A stretch of 6,522 bases of DNA from positions 1 to 6,522 of the forward strand of contig JADFOC010000159.1 of assembly GCA_022563075.1 (NCBI GenBank). Reading direction: 5' to 3'. Of this stretch, positions 1 to 5,222 are shown in pieces; positions within the stretch are counted from its first letter, which is position 1; every line of letters begins with the position of its first letter. Origin of the DNA: Pseudomonadota bacterium (GTDB taxonomy: Bacteria > Pseudomonadota > Gammaproteobacteria > Pseudomonadales > Pseudohongiellaceae). A model generated the notes under the pieces. It searched no databases. It was not told the DNA's origin and was given only the letters and a program-made list of their open reading frames with translations. The translations under genes were made by a program, and so were the position numbers.

Positions 1-250
1 CGCAGCGGCTGGCGCCGTCGCTGACGACAAAGCCAACGGGATCATACGCGTCGTGCGGCACCGAAAACGGTTCGATCGAAAGTGTCCCGATCATGAATGG
101 CGAACCGGTGGAGAAGATCTTCCAGGATAGCGACTCGTTTCGAGGAAACTGCGTAATCGCCTCCGACGTGGCCGAATTCGCGTAGAGCGGAATGGCATGC
201 TTCTGCTGAAGCACCCGCAGCCCGGCCACAACCGGCTGTGCTTGATGTTG
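1..250 (-). other. Metallo-beta-lactamase-fold (YycJ/WalJ-like) fragment fused in frame to the dehydrogenase
   Basis: Residues about 423-505 of the open frame resemble the central part of YycJ/WalJ-type metallo-beta-lactamase-fold hydrolases. Matching elements are VAGLRVL with a following IPLYAN (about 431-450), which in that family follows the HxHxDH metal motif, and [15 protein letters not shown] (about 484-498), the family's HDAxxPVGF signature with H488 as a probable metal ligand. The HxHxDH motif is missing: only HQAQPV stands where HxHxDH would be expected. The downstream half would lie outside the window. The assignment rests on recalled family motifs, not a search, but the HDA..PVGF element is distinctive. 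This may be a remnant of a separate gene, a fusion, or an assembly artefact. Confidence 0.6.
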
Positions 251-1516
251 ACCGATGTGTTCGGCCGCGGGACCAAACATTTCAGCACCCAGAAAAAGTC
301 CTGTTCCCTGTTCGGCATAGACTTTTAATAACCCTTTGTTCTTGCCGATGACGCGACTGCGACCCTGTCCTTCGAAGTCCACTTCGCCAACGGCATAGCA
401 GTCGTCGCCGCGCTCTTGTATCTCGGGAATACTCAGTCCAATATTGGCTATCTGTGGATCGGTGAAAACAATGCCGAGAGCTGCCCGCCGCGAACTAGCC
501 CTGATATCTGGAAAATTGCCAGCATTGTCCCCCGCGATGCGACCTTCATCGGCGGCTTCATGCAGCAGCGGGATATCGTTACTGGCATCGCCAGCAATAA
601 AAATATGCTCGGGGTTGGCTTGTAAGGTATAACGATCGAACACAGGGACACCGTGCTCATCCAGTTGCAGGTTGGTATTTTCCAAGCCCAGCTCGTCCAC
701 ATTGGGACGACGCCCGGTTGCCGCCAATAGGTAGGAGAAAACTTCGGTTAGCTTATCGCCAGACTTATTGACGTAGCTTATCTCGACGCCATTCTCGATC
801 TTGCGAATTTTGGACACGTCGGCATCTGGGTCCAAATAGAATTCTTCGCCGAAAGTTTTTTCGGCATAGGCGCGTATTTCGGGATCGCGTAGTGTCGCCA
901 GCGCGCCACCTCGACCAAAAACTTTTACCGCTACGCCTAGCCGGCTCAGGGCCTGACCTAACTCCAAGCCAATCACGCCGGGTCCAAATACCGCAATCGA
1001 TTCTGGCAAGTCTTCCAGTTCAAAAATATCATCATTGACCAATAATCGATCGCCGGCTTCGGCGAAATGGGGTGGATAGACTGGGCGGGACCCGGTGGCG
1101 ATTACTATACGATCGGCTTTTATTTCCGTGTGATCATCGATAATAAGGGTATGGTCGTCTTTGAATTTTGCATATCCTTTGATTTTGTTTTCGTCGTCAA
1201 ACCCTTCCACCGCCTCTAACACGAAGCCGACAAAGCGATCACGTTCTCGACGCACTCGTTGCATTACGGCTTTGCCGTCGATGCTGACCTTTTCCACGTC
1301 GATGCCGAATAGTTGGGTACGCTGCGCATTGTGTGCGGCTTCCGCGGCGGCAATTAGAAGCTTGCTGGGCATGCAGCCAACTCGTGCGCAGGTTGTTCCA
1401 TACTCACCGCCCTCGATCATCAATACACTGTCGGTGTGTTTTTTCGCGGCGCGATAGGCGCCCATTCCGGCAGTTCCAGAGCCTATTATTGCAATTTCAA
1501 CTTCTATTTTTTTCAT
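1..1516 (-). CDS. Dihydrolipoamide dehydrogenase-like flavoprotein, 3' end cut by window and chimeric
   Basis: Class I pyridine nucleotide-disulfide oxidoreductase: FAD/NAD(P)H enzymes that reduce a disulfide such as dihydrolipoamide/lipoamide in the cytoplasm. Seen: N-terminal FAD motif G12-S-G14-T-A-G17; redox disulfide C43-ARVG-C48 followed by MPSK; ATG motif near residue 145; NAD-binding GPGVIG (178-183); second FAD motif AGD (308-310); start of the dimerisation domain to [13 protein letters not shown] (about 410-422). The ATG at 1516 has AAGGA seven bases upstream and lies 17 bp after the glutaredoxin gene, so it is probably the last known member of the operon. From about residue 423 the sequence stops resembling this family, and the expected C-terminal HPxxEE-type segment with the catalytic His-Glu pair is absent in all three frames. 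The open frame runs off the window after 505 codons, already longer than the usual ~470. Family call is firm; lipoamide as substrate is not, since no 2-oxoacid dehydrogenase genes are nearby. Confidence 0.9.
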   Translation of the reverse strand, partial: MKKIEVEIAIIGSGTAGMGAYRAAKKHTDSVLMIEGGEYGTTCARVGCMPSKLLIAAAEAAHNAQRTQLFGIDVEKVSIDGKAVMQRVRRERDRFVGFVLEAVEGFDDENKIKGYAKFKDDHTLIIDDHTEIKADRIVIATGSRPVYPPHFAEAGDRLLVNDDIFELEDLPESIAVFGPGVIGLELGQALSRLGVAVKVFGRGGALATLRDPEIRAYAEKTFGEEFYLDPDADVSKIRKIENGVEISYVNKSGDKLTEVFSYLLAATGRRPNVDELGLENTNLQLDEHGVPVFDRYTLQANPEHIFIAGDASNDIPLLHEAADEGRIAGDNAGNFPDIRASSRRAALGIVFTDPQIANIGLSIPEIQERGDDCYAVGEVDFEGQGRSRVIGKNKGLLKVYAEQGTGLFLGAEMFGPAAEHIGQHQAQPVVAGLRVLQQKHAIPLYANSATSEAITQFPRNESLSWKIFSTGSPFMIGTLSIEPFSVPHDAYDPVGFVVSDGASRC

Positions 1517-1533
1517 GATCTGTTCCTTATTTT

Positions 1534-1821
1534 TTAGGCGGCGTTCTGTAATAGACCTGCGTACTCGCGCAGTGCCTGGATGATGTACCTGGACTCATAA
1601 AGCCAATGGATTCGCCCGTTTTCCTGTTCGAATCGAAGACAGGGAACCTGAGGCTTGCCACCTTCCCTGACAAGTTCCGCAAGATGTTCAGCTTGCAGGT
1701 GAATATTTCGCAGTTCTATGTTCAAGCCAAGTTGATCGATCACTTCTCTGGTCGCACCACAAAAAGGGCAGCTCTGGTAGTGATACAGAGAAAGATTTTT
1801 TATGCCGAGCGGGTTAGTCAC
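1534..1821 (-). CDS. Glutaredoxin-like / GST N-terminal domain protein (CPFC)
   Basis: A 95-residue single-domain thioredoxin-fold protein. Seen: beta strand LSLYHYQS, then dithiol active site C18-P-F-C21 at the start of the first helix; the cis-proline loop QVP (P60), which contacts the substrate thiol; and the Y-E-S element (75-77) that binds the glutathione gamma-glutamyl moiety in glutaredoxins and GSTs. Known for the family: glutathione-dependent reduction of protein or mixed disulfides in the cytoplasm. The start is GTG (1821-1819), supported by AGGGGAC five bases upstream; that ribosome site overlaps the TAG of the preceding gene, suggesting translational coupling. It lies between an FMN-protein gene and a disulfide-reductase gene, so an electron relay from the flavoprotein is an attractive inference, but unproven. 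Confidence 0.88.
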   Translation of the reverse strand: MTNPLGIKNLSLYHYQSCPFCGATREVIDQLGLNIELRNIHLQAEHLAELVREGGKPQVPCLRFEQENGRIHWLYESRYIIQALREYAGLLQNAA

Positions 1822-1824
1822 AAT

Positions 1825-1834
1825 AAGTCCCCTA
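1825..1834 (-). promoter_or_regulatory. Ribosome binding site overlapping the upstream stop codon
   Basis: On the minus strand, TAGGGGAC combines the TAG stop of the PNPOx-like gene with a strong Shine-Dalgarno core five bases before the GTG start of the glutaredoxin-like gene. This supports the GTG start and implies that translation of the two genes is coupled. Confidence 0.7.
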
Positions 1835-2404
1835 GTTGCTATGCAATGACTTTGACATTTCTAAAAACTCGGCTTCTGTGAAGCGCCTGGTAATGTGTTG
1901 AGGACAGTTCCAGTCGAAAGCGATCAGGTCTATCAAGAAAATCCGCTCTATCACGGCGCCGTAGTCAGGCATGGCAATCCTGGTCAGTATTTCTTCTGCA
2001 ATGTCTGCGGCATTCTCCACGCGAATTCTGCCAAGTATTTTAAGGCGACGCCGATTTGGGTAGTCCATCAGGATCAGCGAGCAGCGATCGTTGACTGATA
2101 GATTGCCGGCACTTACCAGTTGTGTGTTACCGCGGAAATCGGCATAGGCAAGTAGCTTTGGACCCAGGACTTTAAGGAAACCAGGCGGACCACCTCTGTG
2201 TTGTACATAAGGCCAATCTGTTTCGCTGACTGTCGCCAGATAGAATGAGTCACGTTTCGCTATGAATTCAGCTTCTCTGGGTCTCAGCTCATCGTTAGGT
2301 CCAAAGCTGGCTTGGAGATTTTGATTATGTTCTAGCGAGCCATATACTTTCTGCTGTGCCTTTACACTCTCTGTAAAAACAGTTTCTGCAAATCGGTGTG
2401 TCAT
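1832..2404 (-). CDS. Pyridoxamine 5'-phosphate oxidase family FMN-binding protein
   Basis: A 190-residue protein of the pyridoxamine-5'-phosphate-oxidase-like split-barrel superfamily. These flavin-binding proteins act in cytoplasmic redox chemistry; most members outside PdxH are not pyridoxine biosynthesis enzymes. Seen: SFYLATVSETDWPYVQHRGG (53-72), the first strands of the barrel; ADFRGN (88-93); NLSVNDRCSLILMDYPNRRR (101-120), typical of this subfamily; then LKILGRIRV (121-129). PdxH-specific features are not evident. The ATG at 2404 is preceded by AAGGAGAG four bases upstream. It lies 62 bp after the MlaA-like gene and 10 bp before the glutaredoxin gene. The substrate is unknown; an oxidoreductase or flavin-handling role in the same redox module is inferred from the neighbours. 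Confidence 0.88.
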   Translation of the reverse strand: MTHRFAETVFTESVKAQQKVYGSLEHNQNLQASFGPNDELRPREAEFIAKRDSFYLATVSETDWPYVQHRGGPPGFLKVLGPKLLAYADFRGNTQLVSAGNLSVNDRCSLILMDYPNRRRLKILGRIRVENAADIAEEILTRIAMPDYGAVIERIFLIDLIAFDWNCPQHITRRFTEAEFLEMSKSLHSN

Positions 2405-2466
2405 CTTACTCTCCTTCTTTCTAACATGACGTGATACTCGTATGCGTACCTACTATTGAGCACTAT

Positions 2467-3237
2467 TTACAACTCAACAAAACTCACTTCTACCCTTCCA
2501 TCACTGTTCAGGTACTCGCGGTGTTGCAAATACCATTCCCGAACAAACAGATATTCATCTCCGGTAATCAATTCATCAAATCCCAATATGGCTTCCCTGA
2601 AGTCAATGACATCCGAAGCAAGTAGACTATTGCGAGTCTCTACGTGCTCGGTGTTGGGAATAGGATGTACCAGTGAATCAACTAGAAGGCTGCTTGAGTC
2701 ACGTAGGGTGCCGGGTCCAAAAAATGGCAGTACTAGATACGGGCCAGATTCCACATTCCAGAAAGCGAGGGTTTGACCAAAATCTTCATTGTGTTTTTCC
2801 AGTTTGAATGCCGGTCCGGCAACATCAATAAATCCGCCCAAACCCAGAGTGCTATTCACCGCAAGTCTTCCAATGTCCGACGCGGCGTGACCGAATTTTA
2901 ATTGCAACACTTCATTGAAGATGACTCGAACGTCATCCAGATTGCGAAAAAAATTTCTTATCCCTTTCTTCGCGAATGCAGGAGTAAACTTTCCATATAC
3001 CTTTGCCGCTGGTTTGAAAAAAGTCGCGTCCAACGCCTGATTAAATTTGTAGGTCATGCGGTTCACTTTCTCAAATGGATCATTGCCAGTGCCTGCGTAA
3101 ACCGGTGCAGTGATCGAAGCCAGGATAAAAAAACTTGCCAATACGATGCGTAGGTACGCCACAGCTTTTCGCATTGGCAAGTCAAGGGAGGAGAGCCTGT
3201 ATCGTCGAGTGAGCTTAAAGAATTCAACCGTTTGCAT
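2467..3237 (-). CDS. mlaA: MlaA/VacJ-family outer-membrane phospholipid asymmetry protein
   Basis: The protein has 256 residues, close to the usual ~250 for MlaA (VacJ). Known role: MlaA sits in the outer membrane and removes misplaced outer-leaflet phospholipid, passing it to periplasmic MlaC. Seen: family opening NDPFEKVNRMTYKFN (52-66); FKPAAKVYGKFTP; the GIRNFFRNLDDVRVIFNEVLQ block; GRLAVNSTLGLGGFIDVAG; and EDFGQTLAFWNVESGPYLVLP followed by FFGPGTLRDSSS. The export signal is hydrophobic from about residue 25 to 45 and ends V46-Y47-A48/G49, a signal peptidase I-type site. There is no lipobox cysteine, whereas the E. coli protein is a lipoprotein. The first ATG (3237) is favoured because GGAG lies six bases upstream; ATG 3174 (residue 22) gives a more standard signal peptide but has no Shine-Dalgarno. 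Gene order is unusual: no mlaFEDCB nearby. Confidence 0.9.
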   Translation of the reverse strand: MQTVEFFKLTRRYRLSSLDLPMRKAVAYLRIVLASFFILASITAPVYAGTGNDPFEKVNRMTYKFNQALDATFFKPAAKVYGKFTPAFAKKGIRNFFRNLDDVRVIFNEVLQLKFGHAASDIGRLAVNSTLGLGGFIDVAGPAFKLEKHNEDFGQTLAFWNVESGPYLVLPFFGPGTLRDSSSLLVDSLVHPIPNTEHVETRNSLLASDVIDFREAILGFDELITGDEYLFVREWYLQHREYLNSDGRVEVSFVEL

Positions 3238-3241
3238 TATC

Positions 3242-3247
3242 TTCTCC
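3242..3247 (-). promoter_or_regulatory. Shine-Dalgarno site deciding the MlaA start
   Basis: GGAGAA on the minus strand has its GGAG core six bases before the ATG at 3237. The alternative in-frame ATG at 3174 has a pyrimidine-rich upstream stretch and no ribosome site, so the longer start with an extended N-region is preferred. Confidence 0.6.
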
Positions 3248-3285
3248 AGTAGGCTGGCTGATTTATTCGCTATTTTTTCTTGGGC

Positions 3286-4350
3286 TTAGTCTGCCGACGC
3301 GGCTGAATTCACGAGCTTGCGGTTCAGGAAGTCACGCATCAGTTCCGCGATTTCCGCACCGTGGGATTCCAGGGCGAAATGTCCGGTGTCTATCAAGTGG
3401 ATCTCAATATCCTTGAGATCTCGCTTGTAAGGCTCGGCACCGGCGGCGGGAAATATCTCATCATTTTCACCCCATACAATCAGAGTAGGCGGTTGGTAGT
3501 CGCGGAAATATTGTTGCCAGGCGGGGTACAGCGGTGGATTGGATCCATAGCTGTAAAACATTTGTAGTTGAATCTCCTGGTTACCTTCACGGTCCAGCAG
3601 TGGTTGCACATGAGCCCATGTGTCGGGGCTTATGGACTCAAGATTTTTCACGCCGTTGGTGTACTGCCATTTGGTCGCATCCAGCGTCAACAGAAACCGC
3701 AGCGCCTGATCATTGGTCATCTCGGGCTGCTGATATGCAGCCTTCACATTTATCCACCAGTTATTGTCCAAACCTACATTCACAGCATCCCGGTCTTTCC
3801 AATAAGCCCGAATGGGTTCCCAGAAATCGTTGTCGATGCCTTCCATGTAGGCATTTCCATTCTGAACAATCAGCGCCTGAATACGTTCGGGCTGTGCGGC
3901 AGCAAGGCGATAGCCAATCGGGGCGCCATAGTCCATCAGATAGAGGCTATATTCATCGATGTCTACTGCATCAATAAACTTGCCCATGAGGCGAGCAATA
4001 TTGTCGAATGAATATTCAAATTCCGTCACGCTGGGCATGGCGCTAAAGCCGTAACCCGGGTAGTCGGGTGCCACCAGATGAAAGTCATCGGCTAGAGCAG
4101 GAATCAATGCTCGAAACATATGCGAAGAAGTTGGGAATCCATGTAACAGCACAAGAGTAGGCCGCTCAGGGTTGCCAGCTTCACGGTAAAAAATGTCCAG
4201 TCCCTCAATTTCGATAGATCGGTAGGAAACCTCAGGAACCGCCGCGGTTCGACCCGGAACTATTTCCATGCCCGGATCTGGAAGTTGCGCATGTGCTGCG
4301 GGACCGCTGATGATTAAAAGTGTGCTGATAATTTTCAAATAGGATTTCAT
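3286..4350 (-). CDS. Exported alpha/beta hydrolase, haloalkane dehalogenase/epoxide hydrolase type
   Basis: A 354-residue alpha/beta-hydrolase with an N-terminal signal peptide: K2 and K6, a hydrophobic core [10 protein letters not shown], then a likely cut after A19-H20-A21. This predicts a periplasmic enzyme. Seen: oxyanion-hole motif HGFP (70-73); [10 protein letters not shown] (94-103); nucleophile elbow L138-M-D140-Y-G-A-P-I-G with aspartate as likely nucleophile, as in haloalkane dehalogenases and epoxide hydrolases; acid residue probably D297 in WGENDEIFP; catalytic H324 in [10 protein letters not shown] cap region lies between about 165 and 260. The residue after the nucleophile is Tyr rather than the halide-binding Trp of classical dehalogenases, so epoxide/ester hydrolysis is at least as likely. 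The frame stays open upstream to an ATG at 4458, but ATG 4350 is chosen because the signal peptide starts there and the longer version would overlap the preceding gene; its ribosome site is weak. Confidence 0.9.
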   Translation of the reverse strand: MKSYLKIISTLLIISGPAAHAQLPDPGMEIVPGRTAAVPEVSYRSIEIEGLDIFYREAGNPERPTLVLLHGFPTSSHMFRALIPALADDFHLVAPDYPGYGFSAMPSVTEFEYSFDNIARLMGKFIDAVDIDEYSLYLMDYGAPIGYRLAAAQPERIQALIVQNGNAYMEGIDNDFWEPIRAYWKDRDAVNVGLDNNWWINVKAAYQQPEMTNDQALRFLLTLDATKWQYTNGVKNLESISPDTWAHVQPLLDREGNQEIQLQMFYSYGSNPPLYPAWQQYFRDYQPPTLIVWGENDEIFPAAGAEPYKRDLKDIEIHLIDTGHFALESHGAEIAELMRDFLNRKLVNSAASAD

Positions 4351-4373
4351 GATGGTTGCTCTTTGTAGGTTGA

Positions 4374-4808
4374 TTAACAATTTTTGGATTGGATCTGACC
4401 GATGCGGCGCTCGCCGCAACTGATCGGAATGTCGTTGGCGCTCATGTCGCGACGACACATGTAGCCGTCATCATCGAACTCCCAATGCTCGTTGCCGTGA
4501 GTTCTAAACCACTGGCCATTCTCGGCATGCTGCCATTCGTACTCGAAGCGTACCGATATGCGATTGTCGTTGTAGGCCCAAAGCTCTTTCATGAGTTTGT
4601 AGTGAAGTTCCTTAGCCCATTTATTTTCGAGAAACTGCTTGATTGCCTCGCGGCCTTCGAAGAACTGATCTCGATTTCTCCAAACCGAATCGACGGAATA
4701 AGCCTGCGCGACCCGGTCCGGGTCGCGTGAATTCCATGCATCCTCCGCCGCTTGAACTTTCACCAGGGCAGATTCATTGGTAAACGGAGGGATTGGTGGC
4801 TTCGTCAT
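4374..4808 (-). CDS. DUF1348 / nuclear transport factor 2-like family protein
   Basis: A 144-residue protein matching the DUF1348 branch of the NTF2/SnoaL-like cone fold. Seen: [18 protein letters not shown] (21-38), the first helices; [19 protein letters not shown], with the family's WRNR element; [45 protein letters not shown], the central strands with conserved Trp, His and acidic residues; and NDIPI near the end. Known for the fold: small-molecule binding pockets, with enzymatic or non-enzymatic members; no DUF1348 reaction is established to my knowledge. The ATG at 4808 has a weak AAGAG upstream. It follows the 66-residue gene by 12 bp and precedes the exported hydrolase by 23 bp, so co-transcription is likely. 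It is predicted cytoplasmic, with no signal peptide. Confidence 0.9.
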   Translation of the reverse strand: MTKPPIPPFTNESALVKVQAAEDAWNSRDPDRVAQAYSVDSVWRNRDQFFEGREAIKQFLENKWAKELHYKLMKELWAYNDNRISVRFEYEWQHAENGQWFRTHGNEHWEFDDDGYMCRRDMSANDIPISCGERRIGQIQSKNC

Positions 4809-4820
4809 TGTTCTGTTCTC

Positions 4821-5021
4821 TTAAAGATCGAACGTGTGTTGGTGAGAAATAAAAGCTGATAGTGCGTGTGGCACCTCTGTCATCGCTTCGAATTCGAATG
4901 ATGGGTACTCATCCTGGCAGCGGGCTGGCTCAAAGGCTGGTGCCGAATCATAAATTCCAGTGATTGAGTCGGTAGCCAGGTCGGCCGCTTCGAAATCGAC
5001 TGCTCCGTCAAAGTTGTTCAT
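4821..5021 (-). CDS. Small acidic protein of unknown function, first gene of the operon
   Basis: I do not recognise this 66-residue product. It is strongly acidic: 13 Asp/Glu, a single Arg and no Lys. It contains aromatic-plus-acidic clusters (for example FEPARCQDEYPSFEFEA, about 30-46), one cysteine (C35) and a His pair near the end (H60, H62). There is no signal peptide, membrane segment or obvious DNA-binding motif. Evidence that it is real: AGGAG lies seven bases before the ATG; it is the first frame after the predicted sigma-54 transcription start, with a leader of about 60 bases; and it ends 12 bp before the DUF1348 gene. It could be a small modulator of a neighbour or a substrate-binding peptide; this is speculation. 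Confidence 0.75.
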   Translation of the reverse strand: MNNFDGAVDFEAADLATDSITGIYDSAPAFEPARCQDEYPSFEFEAMTEVPHALSAFISHQHTFDL

Positions 5022-5095
5022 AAGAATTCTCCTGCTGCGAATTTCTGGTTAAATTTTGGTTCCTGCTTACACGCCTCTTGTTACAGTGATCCTAT

Positions 5096-5111
5096 TGCAG
5101 CGACCGTGCCA
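5096..5111 (-). promoter_or_regulatory. Sigma-54 (-24/-12) promoter of the operon
   Basis: The minus strand reads TGGCAC-GGTCG-CTGCA, against the consensus TGGCAC-N5-TTGCW; only the first T of the -12 box differs. The invariant GG and GC are exactly ten bases apart. It points into the small acidic gene, with a predicted transcription start near 5085 and a leader of about 60 bases. The presence of a sigma-54 activator gene next door strongly supports the call. Confidence 0.85.
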
Positions 5112-5129
5112 ACTCGAAATATTTAATAC

Positions 5130-5142
5130 TTTCAATGACTTA
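5130..5142 (+). promoter_or_regulatory. Putative IHF binding site
   Basis: TTTCAATGACTTA matches WATCAANNNNTTR at all defined positions but one (second base T instead of A). It sits between the sigma-54 promoter and the inverted repeats, where IHF usually bends DNA to bring an activator to the promoter. The motif is short and the region AT-rich, so a chance match is possible. Confidence 0.45.
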
Positions 5143-5155
5143 ACATAATTCACAT

Positions 5156-5175
5156 GACCACAATAATTTGTGGTC
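5156..5175. promoter_or_regulatory. Upstream activator site 1 (perfect inverted repeat)
   Basis: GACCACAA-TAAT-TTGTGGTC is a perfect 8-bp-arm dyad with a four-base spacer. Its centre lies about 80 bp upstream of the predicted sigma-54 transcription start, a typical enhancer distance. It is probably bound by a dimer of the adjacent activator; this is inference from position and symmetry. Confidence 0.75.
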
Positions 5176-5196
5176 CACAAGATTTTGTGGTCTAAT
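5168..5196 (+). promoter_or_regulatory. Possible sigma-70 promoter of the activator gene
   Basis: A -10-like TCTAAT (5191-5196, five of six to TATAAT) lies 17 bp after a weak -35-like TTGTGG (5168-5173, three of six to TTGACA). Transcription would begin near 5203. Both boxes lie within or next to the inverted repeats, so activator binding could repress its own gene. The -35 match is poor, so the call is tentative. Confidence 0.35.
5173..5192. promoter_or_regulatory. Upstream activator site 2 (one-mismatch copy of the repeat)
   Basis: GTCCACAA-GATT-TTGTGGTC repeats site 1 with one arm mismatch and shares three bases (5173-5175) with it; the two centres are 17 bp apart. The paired sites suggest two activator dimers binding side by side. 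The site is also closest to the activator gene and overlaps its possible promoter. Confidence 0.72.
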
Positions 5197-5222
5197 CCTC
5201 AATATTTTGAGGAATTATTTCT

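Larger units (their letters stand above)
5022..5222. other. Divergent regulatory region
   Basis: This 201 bp AT-rich stretch separates the operon from the activator gene. Reading from the operon side it holds the 5' leader of the small acidic gene (about 5022-5085), a sigma-54 promoter, an IHF-like site, tandem inverted repeats, a possible sigma-70 promoter for the activator, and that gene's GAGGA ribosome site (5209-5213, nine bases before ATG 5223). No tRNA, small RNA or terminator is apparent. Confidence 0.8.

Noticed and set aside
91..318. Minus-strand frame that might restore the dehydrogenase C-terminus after a frameshift
   Set aside because: Its translation is arginine-rich and, apart from a chance MPF, lacks the expected HPxxEE ending; the third frame also lacks it. 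A simple frameshift does not explain the lost end.
1161..1457. Plus-strand open frame of 98 codons
   Set aside because: It lies wholly opposite the dehydrogenase N-terminal region, which has clear FAD and disulfide motifs, and its translation is low-complexity Ser/Thr/Arg with no recognisable motif.
2405..2466. Possible terminator or internal promoter between the MlaA-like and FMN-protein genes
   Set aside because: No stable stem followed by a T-run and no good -35/-10 pair was seen on the minus strand; only the AAGGAGAG ribosome site of the FMN-protein gene stands out.
3534..4011. Two plus-strand open frames of 147 codons
   Set aside because: Both are antisense to the exported hydrolase, whose catalytic motifs are intact; the translations show no domain and no convincing ribosome site.
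4351..4458. Longer start for the exported hydrolase
   Set aside because: It would overlap the DUF1348 gene and bury the signal peptide behind 36 basic, non-family residues.
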